A stretch of 64,000 nt of DNA from Owenia fusiformis (lineage: Eukaryota; Annelida; Polychaeta; Sabellida; Oweniidae): the NCBI GenBank assembly GCA_903813345.2, contig CAIIXF020000012.1:26114184-26178183 (forward strand). Direction: 5' to 3'. The notes below the pieces were generated by a model that worked only from the letters and a program-made list of their open reading frames with translations, searched no databases and was not told the DNA's origin. Below are positions 25,069 to 38,800 of the stretch, piece after piece; the stretch's first letter is position 1; each line of letters begins with the position of its first letter. The position numbers were made by a program, and so were the translations under genes.

Positions 25069-26968
25069 TTTTGTGATTTTTATAAAATCGAAAATTTCCT
25101 GGTGACGTCAGTTATTAAATTACCTCCAAATAAGAGAGCTCGGAAATGTTTAAACAAGCACCCTCTACGCAGGGTATGTTGTTTCAGGTGCACATTAACA
25201 CAATACATACATTATGATCGATGAGAGACAATATTTCAGTTTTGCGTAAATGAATATAATTGCATCTATTCTAGATTATCAATTATTTGTTTGAATTTAT
25301 GGTAAATTGTTTTCTACAATATGTGTGATACTGAACGTTTAGAAAATTAACTCAACCTTTTGAAAGTACAAAAACTATTTTTTTTATATGTATTGCCTGA
25401 TGTTTTGTCTATGAATATCATTGTGGTATATTTTTGCTTCAAGACTTTTGATCCCCCTCCATCTCTAATTCAGGAATACAGTTTTGTGATTTCACTGACT
25501 AGGCACAGCACGGGTGTTACTTCAAGAGCCATCATGGCGTCATGGAAATAACGTCACAACGCATGCGCGTAAATCGACATTTCATGGTCCAAAGATTTCA
25601 ATGGAGAGCAGTCTTCATCAAAATTTAAAATCTTAATAACTTTTTAGCAAATCATTTATTTTCTTAGGATTCAACGGATCCATGTTAGACCCAACGAAGT
25701 GTTCATTTTGATATATAAAACAGCAAAATCCATCCACAGATCTTTCGGCCTTTTAATGATTTAATTTTCGGGATATTTTGCTAAAATCCCCCATTGGCCG
25801 CCATTATAAACTTTGAAAAAACCCAAATCCTCATCATTTTATATCATTCGTTAAGTGATCTAAACAACTCCAATCGCTTAGGATTCAACGGATTCTAAGA
25901 GATCAAAGCTAATACAATATGTTGACAACCCCCGTTTCAATATTTGCCGCATAATCTTTCGGCCTTTTAGGTTATAAATTTGTCAATATTTTGATTCTCG
26001 ACCATTAATGACGTACTTGGATCCGAGATTCATTGTCCCGGGATTCATGACGCTAAGTTCCATTATTCTACGCCATGTGCTAGATTTTGAATCTTATGTC
26101 AAAATCCTCATAGCTTTCGCAGGAAGTACATGTAACACAGGTGCTGTCAGTGGCATCACAGAAAGTGGAAATAGTTTGACTCATTTGAAATTGGCAAATC
26201 AGATCAGTATGTTGTTCTAAGTGCAATTACTGACTCGCTGGTCCATGGGGGGGGGCGTGGGTCCGCCCCTTCCCTTGGGTGGGCCCAGAAAAGATTTTGG
26301 GGTCTTGGGTAACATGGCCTTGTTTAATGTATGGCCTCATTTAGTGGGCTGTTTTGGGCATTATTTGGCCTTTATGGACCGTTTTAGGCCAAATTATCAA
26401 AAATGGGCCTTAAATCTTCAATTTTTTTTATGATTTGAAAGATGTGACCCCTCCCCATTGTTAGCTGGATCCGGATTGCTATGTACCGTAATTTAAAAAA
26501 GCAATATCAGAGTGATCTGATTCAGAGGCAGACAATTAGCCCTTGTGCGGTGTGGTGAGAGCTCACAAGGGCGCCCCCCCCCCCTTTGGTGGGCCCAGAA
26601 TATTTTTTAGTTTTTGGGCCCAAAAAATGTTTGTAAGGCCTCAAAAAAATCGGTCTTTCTGGGCATTATTTGGCCTAGGCCTTTTTTGGCCAATTTATCA
26701 AAAATGGGCCCAACATTGTTCTACAGACTCAAAGTTTGCCCACCCCTCCCTTGTTAATTTCTGGATCCGCCACTGCTTTTACTTTTGATCAGTTTATACG
26801 ATTTATAGCTAGATTGAAAGATGTAGATCGTATGTGGAATGATTTATGCAGACATATGATTTTAAGAACATGTCTCTGATTTTTGTGCACCTTAAAATAT
26901 GAACGTATATCAACATGATCCTTCATTTCTGATGCTTTGCTTTGATATACCAGTATTGTAACCAGTAA

Positions 26969-27179
26969 CAGGCCCGTAACCAGGATTTGCCAAGGGGGTT
27001 TCAGTTTTCAAAAATTTCCAGGGGGGGTTCACATTTGACAATTTTGGCCCAAATATGGCTAAAATCACTTGAAAAGTGCTCAAAATGGTGAAAAACTGCA
27101 TGATTTTGAAAGAATTTTTGGCGAGGGGGTGGTTCGCCCGAACCCTGCGAACACCCCCCCCCCCCTGGCTACGGGCCTG
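26969..27179. mobile_element. Non-autonomous DNA transposon, CAGGCCCGTAGCCAGG family
   Basis: 211 bp, ends CAGGCCCGTAACCAGG and CCTGGCTACGGGCCTG, flanked by AGTAA (26964-26968 and 27180-27184). Best-preserved inverted ends of this family in the window. Confidence 0.88.
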
Positions 27180-28514
27180 AGTAATTATGCCAACTATTAT
27201 AGTCGCTGTGACTGTCACTTTGACAACGTTGTTTTGTACATTCCTTATTTCAAACCCTGCTAGAATGGTTCGTCTCGATAACATTACTACATCCGGGGTC
27301 TTTCACAGCATTACAAAAAGAACGATCGGACGATTTTAGTTAGTTGCTCCTGCAATTTAATTAAATACAACGAATCTCAATGATTTGAATGCGATTTTAC
27401 CAACTAGGCACTCAGGTAATACATTTTTCATTCACAGAGGTTATTTTATTTGAGAATCTTATGATGTTTTATTGAAAGTTTTAATAAATAAATGATGCAA
27501 CTTATTTTGCTGAACACTCGCTGACCTCATGCGCACACCCAAGTGACCTTGGCCTATTTTAAATAAAAATATAAACAAATGCACGTGGTTTTGTTTCTGT
27601 AAATTGTGATTTGTAATACTAGGGCGTCTAAGATGAAGAAGGTTTGAGATAGTGGTATGGTGTTATGAATAAATGAAGCGATTAACTTTGTTGCCAGGCT
27701 GTGCTTGGAAAGTCTTTTTTGGAACCCCTTCACCAACGGGGGGGGGGGTTACTTTATTTGCACATAGCCATCATTTAGATTGATGATGATGATCAATATA
27801 GTAAGGGGGGTACTTCCATATATTGGCTTTTGGACGTGCCGCTCAGTGGTTTAGACATGTTTGACAGCCCATGTTGACGATTTTTTGCTGTAACGCTGTT
27901 ATGTTCTATGTGGTTTTTAGTCCTTGGTTTTTAGTGCTTTCCTTTCAAAACCACACAGAACCTATGTAAATAGCTTGATTGGTTGTATTATATTAATGGT
28001 ATTATTGAAAGTCTCGCAATCTTTGCTGATCGAAAGCCACTTTTACCACTTGTTATATTTTCTCATATTAAGAATCACAAATTAAGGAATAAAGAATAGA
28101 AGACAGATTCTATGCTTTTATGGTACAATATATGAATCATGAATTTGTCTGATTATTGTTAAAAAAATTGAAATTACAAAGCGATTGAGGTCTTTGGTAA
28201 TGTGCAGAATAAAATAAGACTACTGTAGTTGTTTTCTTATAGTAATCAACATCCTAGGATTTAACAATTTTCTGAAAAGGGTCGGGTTAAGTTCAACAAA
28301 TGACTAATTATTTTTAAAGTTTTAAGTATCACACTTATAAATGTCAAATCATAATTTGCATTTCAACAAGGTCATCTGGTGCTAAGTTCCATGGATTTAT
28401 TTTAATCCAATAAGAAATATTTGCTAGAGCAATAAATTAAATAAAGTTTAATTGTCAGATTTCTATAAACTGAAATACAGTTACTGACCTGAAAACTACA
28501 CATCGGACCATATG

Positions 28515-28688
28515 CAGGGGTTTCATTAGCAGCAGGCAACAGGCGATTTTCACTGGTTGTTTTCACAAAATTGCCTGTTGTTTTTAGGGACTTTTCAACT
28601 TTTCCATGTTAGATTTATGATTTCCATTAATGTTGCCAGTTGTTTTCATTTATTTAGCCTCTTGTGAGAAATTCTAGTGAAACCCCTG
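28515..28688. mobile_element. MITE, CAGGGGTTTCA family
   Basis: 174 bp, ends CAGGGGTTTCATTAG and CTAGTGAAACCCCTG, flanked by ATATG and ATATT (one mismatch). Interior matches 11374-11539 in reverse orientation. Confidence 0.82.
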
Positions 28689-29662
28689 ATATTGCCAAAA
28701 AAGTGAGTGACTTGCAGTTTGATCCTTGCACTTGATTTCATATCAGTGGTGGCTGAGCCATAGCCCATTCTCTCTCTCAGGGCCCAACCTGGATTTTTTT
28801 TAAATTTTTGGCCTTTTTAGAAATAAGCCTCAATTTACAATGTGTTGCAACAGATTCACTTCCATCTTGACAATACTGTATCAAGTACATCATGTTCAAT
28901 CTGGAAAGTATATGCAGATTGTTGTAAAAATGCCCTAAAGGTAGTTTTTCTTTAGAAATCTAATTCTTTCACCTGATATGACCCTTCTTTGATACTGTAC
29001 ATAGCCATTATGTTTCTTTACTAAATACAATTGCAAATGTCCTATAAAAATGTAAAATTTCATTCTCCATGGCAACTGATCTCCAATGTTCATGTTGAGA
29101 TTAGAAAGGTGTTTTGATTATGCAGGTTTTATTTTATTCATTTTATTGACCATTAAATAACATGTAAGTTGTAATTGTTAATCATATTTATTATTGGTAA
29201 ATCGGGTTCTGAGCTTAGCTGCTTTTAACACAAAGATTTGCCACCAAGTAGCATGTTATATTCAGGTAGTGAATTGTTAATTAAGGTGGATTTGTCACTT
29301 GTTACTGATACTGGCAGTGCTAATATTGAACTCTGCGTGTTTTAAAATGTAAAACTGAACTTTTGTATCATATGAATTGCCAGCAAGGTGAATTAGCGGC
29401 CAATGTTACCATGACTTAATGACTTAACCTATCTTGTCATTAGTGTCAATGTTGCCATTTGTAGCAAATTTGTACCACTATAAAAGGGAGGAATAACCTC
29501 CCATCATACCATGGCTCTATCTTCATAACTACCTCGCGGCATTGGCTGGGTACTGGGTACAAGCATCAACACAGTTTCCAGTTTACTTAATATTTTTCAT
29601 TCATTTATTTTCAGATTTTTCAGTTTTTTCAAAGTTTATTTCGGTCACTACCATCAGTTAAG

Positions 29663-32600
29663 ATGACCACTACTAGGGCGCAAACCAAAGAGATGTGGCG
29701 AACGGCTGACGCTGTGTGCTTCGATGTGGATTCCACAGTTATACAGAATGAAGGCATTGATGAATTAGCAGCATTCGTTGGTGCAGGAGACAAAGTCAGT
29801 GAACTGTAAGTTGTCACGTTGAATAATCTCATTTAGTCAAAATACATGAAGTGTTCTCCACAGGATTTTTTGTCAAGAAGGTTCATATTTCTAATTTACA
29901 CAATTCAGACTGATAGGTCAAAATATGTCCCTTTTCATGTTTTTTCTCATTTTCAAGGGGGTGCAAACAAATGAATTTTCAGGTTGGTGTATGTAAGCCT
30001 ATTTTTAAAATATCAGATGGGTGCTGCACCCACTTGAATTGCTTTATGCTGGGAGACCACTACAAGTACAGGAGACCGTCAGTGAATTGTTGTGAAGTTG
30101 TCAGGTTGAATAATCTCAAAGTCAAAATGTATTGGTGCAAAAGATGATGATTAAATCATTTGTTAATTACAGGAACAATCAAGATTTGATGCAAGGTATA
30201 TCATATCAAATCATGGCCATCAGGGGCGGATTCAAAAACCAACGGGGGGGGGGCAAATTTCAAGTCTGAAAAAAGTTTGCTTGCACTGAAAAACATTCTG
30301 GGCCTCTAAAACTGGGCCCCAAAATTGTGCCCAAATTATGAAATTTTAGGCCCATTTTCCTGATAATTTGGCCTAAAATTTAAAAAAAAGACCAAGAAGG
30401 CCCAGTAATACCAAAAGGCCCACTGATTGCTGTAATGCAGATGTATTTGTTATAATTTTGCTGCACAAATTAAATTCAATCAATCATCAGATGAGACTTG
30501 CGAAGGTTATATTATATTGAATAGGTCAATATGACTGCTATTCCCAGGTACCCGGCTTACAGCTTAACAATATCTTATCATGCTCTTCACACGTGATAGC
30601 TATATCACTTTAATATTCAAACGTGACTTGTAGAAGCCGCACAATTCAAAAGTTACATTTTTTTCTCTTACAATGGGCATTTCGTATAGAAATGCTGTAT
30701 GTACATTCTTGGGAAGTTTTAGGACACAGAAAACAAGGTACACCTGAAGTTCCACCTTTTTCAAATACAATGTACCTCAATACATATAATTTATAATTAG
30801 TCTTAATTTTCAATTACTGAAATACATGGCAATAGCAAGCAAAAAAATGAAAGACTGGTATTTGATATGTTAAGGATAACTTAAAAAATCCTAGTTCACC
30901 TTCAACTTTTACACTTGACTTTCAAGCACCTTGAAGAAAATTTAACAGTAATTCAATTTGATACATATCCTTGAATTGGATGTCAGAATAGTCATTAACT
31001 TTGTCCATTTATACGTTCAACCTCCATGTGTCGCACATCCTAGTTTTTTAAATTTAGAATTTTATTTTTAGACGCATTCAACCTTGTACATTGTACTCAT
31101 TCACACATGTGCCACATCCTGATTTATTCTGAGTGTTCATTAATTTTTCAATTAGGATCTCATATTGCTTTTGCGTTCAATATTTGACGATAATACAACA
31201 GCTGATTTTCGCCGATTGTTTTCAGCAAAATTGCCTGTCATGGTAGTGACATATTGTTGCAAAAAGCTCTGTTGACTGTTAGGCCCAAAAAGGACTTGAT
31301 ACAACTTCCTGTGTAGTCTCCAGCTTTTTTGTGGCGTCATTCCATGGTTGATGTTCAATGTTTGGTGTTAAGTATTCAGTGTCTGTAAGAAATGGGAGGT
31401 GGTGACATTTTGCATGGTATGCCTTGTATAAACTGTGCAACAGTTACCATGTTGAAATGATTAATTTTCAATAATTTTGCCTGTTATCAAAAAATTATGG
31501 AAACCCATAATATATATAGTTAGTGAGTACATTTTCAGTGATATGGTTTATTTGGACTTTTATTGTGTTAGGTTTCTCTTCAAATCTTGCCTTTAGTATG
31601 TACAGGGTGGTCCAAAAAAATGGGACACTCATATTTCAAAAATAAATATTGATTTTCTTGATGAAAACATGTCATATTATATACCAATGGATAGGGAATT
31701 TACTCATCTTTAATTTGGTATATGATAAGTTCAAATTTATTATAATATATGTCAACCAGCGTCCACAATATAAATGACGTCATTTTCGTTTCAAAACGGG
31801 TTTTCCAAAACTTGCAAAAACCAAGTTTTATTGTCAACTTTATTTACATAAACAGACATTCAATATGTCCAACGTTTTGATCAATTATAGCCCTCAATTT
31901 TGGCCTAAACTGATCAATAGCATCTACATCAGTACTTTCTTCAAATGAGTGCATTATCTTCAAATGTTGACCTTTGGCAAATACTCTTCAAATACTTGCC
32001 TTTCAGCAGGTGTGTAATCTCACTTAAATATCACAATAAAAGGAACAATAACAAAGACTCCAGAAAAATCAATTTAGACTCCAGAAAAGCTATAGGACTC
32101 TTAGCAAGAGGGTCTAAAGACATTAGACCCCGGAGAATCTTTGGAGTCTAAAAGCCTAGTGAGAACCCTATCTGTTTCTGTGAACTGAAGAATCTGTATT
32201 TACATCTACTTGTAAAAACAATAATCAAGGCTGTTCATGGGCCTGAATTATAAACTGCATTTAAAAAGGATAAAACAACAAAGTAAAGTGTATTCTTCAA
32301 TATTTCAGCACCAAAAAGGCCATGGGTGGTGGCATGACATTCCGTGAAGCATTATCTATACGACTGAAGATTATTAGGCCATCTATTAACCAACTCACAG
32401 ATTTTATCAACCATAGACCTCCAGCACTTACACCAGGAATAAGGTAAGCCCAAAGTCGTCAAATAATTAATGAGAAGGTCAAAATCAGTTGTAACCATGG
32501 AAATTCTAATATATATGTTACAAGTCAGGTTTTAATAACATCACAATTTCCTTAAAATTATTTCACTTTGTTTCATGTCAGCTTTTACATTTCACTTACA

Positions 32601-34566
32601 AAATTGCCAATTTATCAAATTTCACTTTGTTTCATGTCAGCTTTTACATTTCACTTGCCAAATTGCCAACTTACCAAATTTCACTTTGTTTCATGATAGC
32701 TTTTACAATTCACTAACCAAATTGCCAACTTACCAAATTTCACTTTGTTTCATGTCAGCTTTTACATTTCACTAAACCAAATTGCCTTTGCGACATTTGT
32801 AAATTGTTAAAGTATGCAGTCTCTCAGGAGAGACAAGTTAAGTGTAATGTCGCTAACTTAAAGACACACGGTTTTTTTCGGGGCAGCGACCGGCAATACG
32901 AATGTCGCCTCAGTTTAATAATAAACTTCATTATTTTGCAGCACTCTAGTCTCATTACTACATCAGAGAGGAGTTGATGTATATCTCATATCTGGAGGAT
33001 TTAGGGAACTCATAGAGCCAGTAGCAAAAATACTCAACATTCCCAATGACAACTTATTCTGCAATCGTATCAAATTTTACTATGATGGTAAGTCCTCAGT
33101 TTGTATCCAGTTCCTGGTCACACCTAGCTTTATTTTAGATTTATTTATTAACATGATTAAGTTAGGGCTAGAGAGGATGTGATAGTATATTGTTGGACTT
33201 CATTTTCAGTTTCATTAGAAAAAATTGTCGTGAAAAAGATTTTTCTGAAAAATTGGCTAAATAGTTGTCTCAACTGCATCGTGCATGTGTGACATTTCAT
33301 ATGAATAATTTCAACACGCATTATAAAAATAATCTTCAATGATGATTTTTAAGTTAATAGAGATGTTAAATGTTGGGCTTCAGTTTTGAAAGAAAATCAA
33401 AAAAGCGTCTTATATATTCTTATTTACAGGCGATTATGCTGGATTTGACGAGCATCAACCAACTTCTGAGTCCGGGGGTAAAGGACGCGTCATCAATCTG
33501 TTGAAGTCTAAATATGACTACAAGAAACTTGTGATGATCGGGGATGGTGCTACAGACATGGAAGCCTCACCCCCAGCAGTAAGTTTCCCCAGTCAATGTC
33601 ACCCCAATGATTAGAGATTTGAACTGTTCAATATTGTCATCTGCTAGAAATTTTATTTTTGCTAAGTAAATTTATATTAAATTAGACTCTAAAATTATAT
33701 ACACTGCACCTGGTGTAAGTGTTTTAAAATGTGATTTAGGGAGATTAAGCTTTACTTGTTCAAGAACATCACATCGGAATAGCCTGACAACGGTAAAGTC
33801 AGATACCGTTGTCACAAATGGCGGACAAACTGTCGCTTCAATAAGGTTTTCATGAACTGTATGTTTAATAGAGCACCTAGACTAAATTCCTTGTGAACAA
33901 CAATCAATCAAAAAGTCTTTATACTCATTGTACAGTTAATAATGTTCTACCATCGGAATAAAGTCTTTAATCTGATCAAAATGAGATACGGGACAACGGA
34001 CACTGTAATCACCATATGCCGTTGTCTTTCAATTAGTTTAATTCAGATTCCGTTGTCATTGACAATATTGAAGAGGCTATATTGTGGCGATTCACAACCC
34101 AATTTGATTGAAAATGGGATTTTGTATGAAACATCATCACAAGAGCTTACCGTTGTCAGGCTTTTCCGGTGTGAACATAGGCCTCTAAGGATTAGTTCTC
34201 CCCTTTATCGGTGTTTGTAGTGTTAACTTTCCCAATTAATTATAAAATTAAATTGTTTGGGATTAGGTCCCTTGGAAAAACAATTTAGAGGTAGACATTA
34301 TTCTTTGGTGGATGAGGCTCATGATAAATGCATGTTCACAACATTCTCTTAATAAATGAATAGCTTGACCCCCCCACAATTATTGATTCTTGGTAAAAGT
34401 TAAAAAAGCAACTTTCACATTTCAGGATGCATTTATCGGCTTTGGTGGCAATGTTCAGCGACCAGCTGTTAAGAAAGGGGCCCCTTGGTTCATTGAAAAC
34501 TTCCAGGAGTTAATAAATGAGCTTGACGGCACTGCTGAGGACAATAGTGATGATATGGAGTCCTAA
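29663..34566 (+). CDS. PSPH: Phosphoserine phosphatase
   Basis: Cytosolic HAD-superfamily enzyme that hydrolyses O-phosphoserine to serine, the last step of serine synthesis. Exons: 29663-29805, 32309-32443, 32942-33087, 33430-33578 and 34426-34566; all GT-AG, phases consistent, 237 residues against about 225 in mammals. Motif I is CFDVDSTVI, with the nucleophile and acid/base aspartates in DVD. Motif II is LISGGF; the motif III lysine is in GGKGRVI; motif IV is IGDGATDMEA. GMTFREALSIRL forms the cap region that recognises substrate. The start is the first in-frame ATG, giving a short MTTTRAQTKE leader before the conserved region. The C-terminal acidic tail TAEDNSDDMES is slightly longer than usual. 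All catalytic residues are present, so it should be active. Confidence 0.96.
29870..30055. repeat. Interspersed repeat (GTGGGTGCTGCACCCACTTG family)
   Basis: Member of the family described at 2752-2905, in PSPH intron 1, ending near TGCTGGGAGACCACT. Confidence 0.6.
30221..30440. mobile_element. Decayed element with CAGGGGCGGATT end
   Basis: Left end CAGGGGCGGATTC, then a G run and GGGCCC-rich interior as in 57280-57630. The right end is eroded. In PSPH intron 1. Confidence 0.6.
31190..31510. mobile_element. Nested pair of interspersed repeats
   Basis: A GTGACATATTG...GTGACATTTTGCATG repeat (about 31240-31430) lies inside a broken CAGGGGTTTCA-type element, whose two halves show GCAAAATTGCCTGT and TTTTGCCTGTTATC. 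Just downstream at about 31603 is a mariner-type end, TACAGGGTGGTCC. All are in PSPH intron 1. Confidence 0.5.
32560..32795. repeat. Tandem repeat, ~60 bp unit, four copies
   Basis: Units contain CACTTTGTTTCATGTCAGCT and TTTACATTTCACT followed by AAATTGCCAAC. Located in PSPH intron 2, starting about 120 bp after the donor; it does not include the exon end. Confidence 0.85.
33765..34180. mobile_element. MITE with AGCCTGACAACGGTAA inverted ends
   Basis: About 410 bp in PSPH intron 4. Ends share CGGAATAGCCTGACAACGG on the left and CCGTTGTCAGGCTTTTCCGG on the right; outer boundaries are unclear. No coding content. Confidence 0.65.
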
Positions 34567-36494
34567 TCTTGGGAGTCTAAAAACGTTATATATTTTAAAT
34601 TGCATTGTTTTTAGTCATTCAATGAATAGATACTTAGAGGTGGGGGGTGATCGATTAGAGCTCCAGAACTTCTAAGACCCCATCAATTTGTTTTTGAAAA
34701 TCATTGATATATTATAAATTTTTAAGACAAGTAAAAGTAAAAAGTATGAGGTGTAAGAAATGGGTATAGAAAACGCTCCAGGAGTTCACAGTTATCCTGA
34801 CAAAGTATCTGTGTGATCAATGGTCCATGAATTCATTGAAGTGAACTATATTCATTCATTGAACTCTAAATGTCCTTGAGCCCAAATTTGTCCTCAAACG
34901 AGCGATGAAACCTAAATAGATGCACTGAATCCCGTAGCTTCATTCTTAAACCTCTTATACCTAAACATTTTTTGGCCTCATGCTTTTTATTATTGATAGT
35001 TTTGTTATTAATAGCTCCCCCACCTCTAACGTTGCAGTCAGTGTACACGAGGCAGCGTCCATATACCCCTTTATTCACCAGATAGGGCTGCATTGACTTG
35101 CAGTGACTATTGTGCCATACAAATTGACAGTATCACCTTATCAACAGTGCAGCCTCCTTTGCTGATTGGGAATTCTGGGAGGCATTATCCTCTCTGGTCA
35201 TTTGTCATTTGCACAAAAATGCAGAATTATTGTTTAAAAATTCAGGTATGCCATTGCCATCCTCCTTTGAATGCTCAAAAATGGCTATTTTGCCATAAAA
35301 ATTCTGGGAGACAATCCTCCATGGAAAGAAAGAACAGAGTACTTATGAGGATCTCAATGTTGAATTAAACTGAATGACAATATCAACTGAACTGTTTTGC
35401 AGTTGGTGTTTTTGAACTATGGGAGTCACACCTCCTTTGAATTTTTATTGAACTATGGGAGTCACACCTCCTTTGAATTTTTAGTGTAAAGAATTGATCT
35501 CAACGTTTAAAACTACTGGGGAACAATAGAAAGATTTACAAACATGACATTTAGTGAGCATTAATTGTGACAAGTTATTTTTGTATATCTTACATATGAT
35601 ATTTTAGAGGTAACGGGTAATATTCCCATCCATTTCTTCATGTATGTTTCTAGCAATCTGATTGGTCTATTTTTCTATCGGCTGACAAGTTTGGTTTTTG
35701 AAATGACCCAGTCGGTAGTTGATTACCAGATATTTCATATGTAAATTTCTTATATGTTTAGACTGGAGGTTTATGTTTCAACGTGCTTTTTGTTTATTTT
35801 GAATTTTTTGTTACCATGTACGATTTAATGAATGAATGTATCATTGTATAATATATACATGGAATATGTCAATTTGAATTTTTTATTGTATGAATTACAT
35901 CTATATATGGAATTGGTCAATTTGTGTACAATATGTTTTCAATTCAATTTATGCTTGGTGTTGGTGTACACCGTTTTTGTTACAATGTATTTTATGTATA
36001 TGAAACAGCGCACACATAAAGATAAACATCTTGCCTGAAATGGAGATCCAATCCAGGTCGAAGGTGTCAGTAACTTACATATAATAATAGGACATATATT
36101 GTTTTTACAGAAGGCCAGTTAATTCATGTTTCACAATCATGTCTATTATGTCATTCCATTATAATATACAATTTATAACAGTAAAACCTGTGTTAATGGA
36201 ACACCTCATCTTTGTTCACTAGACTCCCATCGGTCGATGAATGCAGTGAAGACCGACCATGCGAAGATGGGAACCTTTGGTAACTTAAAATAGTTTCACT
36301 ATGGAGGGTTTCATCTACGAGAGGTTCGTTTTACAGTTAATGGGTAACTGGACACTCGAAAGGTGTTAAACGTTGAGAGGTTAATTTTAGATTAAGTAAA
36401 TCAGTGATCTCCCTAGGATTTTTTCTCAGGTGGCTGCAAAATTCTCATCTTCATGATTCAGACCAAAATTGGTCAAAATATGCCAATTTTTCAT
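34567..36494. other. PSPH 3' flank and intergenic stretch
   Basis: No gene recognised. A 37 bp unit containing TGGGAGTCACACCTCCTTTG is duplicated at about 35415-35490. The stretch ends in an interspersed repeat (36415-36595) that forms the left edge of the segmental duplication. Confidence 0.5.
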
Positions 36495-37187
36495 GATTTT
36501 CAAGTGGGTGCAAATGGATTTTCAGGTGGGTGCAATCCCATTTTCAAAATCTCAGGTGGGTGCTGTGCCCACTTGCTTTAATGCTGGGGAGATCAGTAAA
36601 TCCATTACATGAATTGGAAAAGTGTCCCACTTATAGAGGTGCCCCATTTTACAGGTTTTACTGAACAATGTTCTTCATAATAGTGCACGAAATCACAATT
36701 CCAAAACAATATGCATGAACTCAGGGTTACTTATGAAATTGCAATACAACTGCAAGTGTGGATCTGGAAATAGCTTTGCAAATCCATTGGGCTTCTTTTT
36801 TAAAGATATCTCATGAAAGCAAAAAGGCTCAAAATGAAAAAAGTCAGGGTTGAAAACATTTTTGTCGTCCTCCTTAGGTGAATGAGAAGAGAGAAGAGAA
36901 TGGCAAAAACTGTAAACTGTTATTTGTTGTGTTTTTGAGAACTGTTGAATTTCAAGTCTGAGTAGTATCTTATGTACTCGGAAACGATGTTGAATTATAC
37001 AGGAGGGTTCTGTACCAAGATATGGGTTCTGTAACAAGATGCATGTCTTTACTACAGAAGCATAGTTTAAAGTATTGTTCAGGAATCTTGCTGTTTTAGT
37101 CACATGGGATGGTTTAGACCTGTTTCAAAACATACCCATGAGCAACATATTATACCAGAATGGGTTAGGTACTGTATGTACATTGTA

Positions 37188-37372
37188 CTTGCCCGTAGCC
37201 AGCTTTTACCAGGAGGGGGAGCTTTTTTCCAGGGAGGGGGAGCTTTTTCACAATTTTGGCTAAAAATTATGCAAATTCTCAGAATGGTGAAAAACTACAT
37301 GATTTTGAAAGAATTTCTGGCCAGGGGGGGGGAGCTTCTGCTCCCCCAGCTCCCCCTCTGGCTACGGGCCTG
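37188..37372. mobile_element. CAGGCCCGTAGCCAGG-family element with visible empty site
   Basis: 185 bp, ends CTTGCCCGTAGCCAGC and CTGGCTACGGGCCTG, flanked by TTGTA (37183-37187 and 37373-37377). Block B has an uninterrupted ACATTGTATTAGG near 58766-58781, so a 5 bp duplication is directly confirmed. Confidence 0.92.
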
Positions 37373-38800
37373 TTGTATTAGGCCATCGGCTTGGAGGGTC
37401 TATTGGTATCAAATAAGAGAATTATGTTCATTGTGAATATTCTCGACTTTTAGTGTGTAAACCTAGTGTTATGAACGATAGTAAAAATTGGAGCACAAGT
37501 TCTCTTAAAATAATGCATATTGCATATGGATATCATACCTGAGTGCATATTGCATATGGATATCATACCTAAGTGCATATTGCATATATGGATACTAGAT
37601 GCATATTGCATATAGATAAGTGCATATAGGTTTACATTGTGAATTATGTTGCTGAAAATGCATATTTTGAATAAAGATAATAAGAAAGATTGTTAGGATC
37701 TTTATCTTAATTTGATTTTGATTGATGAAAGGGTGAATTTGTTATCACATCAAACAAAGTTCCAGAAGGAATATTGAGAATTTCTATGTTGTTCATTTGA
37801 ATCCATTCATCTATATTACCAATAATTCAAATTTCATTGGCCTGGATCGTTCATATTTTATGTGCGTTTATCCTATGTGAATACAAGTTCTGCTCGTTAA
37901 CTGATTTTAAGTATGGTAGCTTGTTTCAAAATAGCTGCCATTCTATATAAAACTGTAATATTGTTTTAGGTTAAATTAAAAATCTAATTATTCTGAATAT
38001 CGGCTTTTGATCAGAACTTGTACTCACACGGGACATATACGTACATGTATATAATATAAGCGGTATTGGGCAAACGATATATGATTTATTGTACGGACGG
38101 ATGAAGCAGTTTTCTATATCCCCCACATAATATTTAGTGTGGAAATTAGACTTTGTCAAAATTAGAGCCATTCTAGTTAAAAAAAATATGACTACTCTTG
38201 ATGACACTTTAAGTGCAATTAAATTATAGAAAGTACATGTACAGAATATGCAACAATCACTTGATGCAAAGTATATGACGCACACATCAAATTCTAGATA
38301 GGTGGCATACTATAACCAATAATCCACAATTTTTGATACCTTTGATGATAAAAAATTGTGAATGCTATATATCCCTTTATTGCATCATAAGAACGCAGGG
38401 CTTTAGACACCATTCACTTGTTCTTTCCTTGTCGAAAATATAACAAATCAGAATCTCAATAGGTTCTGGGCCGATATAAAGATGGCAGCACCAGAAATAA
38501 ACACAGATCGATTACCATGCCATCTTTAATTAAAAATTATTTCTCTCAACCTTTGCATTTGAGAATCTCATACCCTCCCGGCCTACTACAGTATAGTCTT
38601 GCGTCAATACTATCGACCCCCACCCCATCTACTTCGAATTCACCAACACAACATGAGGAGGTGTGTATATGTGGGAGGAGCTCAGAAGGGCTTGTAGCTC
38701 TACTAAGTACAATCCTAACTAATTGCAACGAGGAAGAAGAAAGGATGATGCCTTCGTTCGGATCATGCTTCATCGCCTTTCAAGTTTTAAACGACATTAG

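Larger units (their letters stand above)
25069..29662. other. Intergenic space between divergent SNAP29 and PSPH
   Basis: The two genes are head to head, 4.6 kb apart. The space holds decayed GGGCCC-rich repeats (about 26230-26480 and 26565-26776, the second ending GGATCCGCCACTG), the CAGGCCCGTA element at 26969-27179 and the CAGGGGTTTCA element at 28515-28688. A shared promoter is unlikely at this distance, and I see no clear core promoter. Confidence 0.5.

Noticed and set aside
32575-32775. 66-codon plus-strand frame
   Set aside because: Product of a ~60 bp intronic tandem repeat between PSPH exons.
36693-37103. 136-codon minus-strand frame, repeated in block B
   Set aside because: The block B copy near 58280-58660 carries insertions that break the frame, and there is no recognisable domain.
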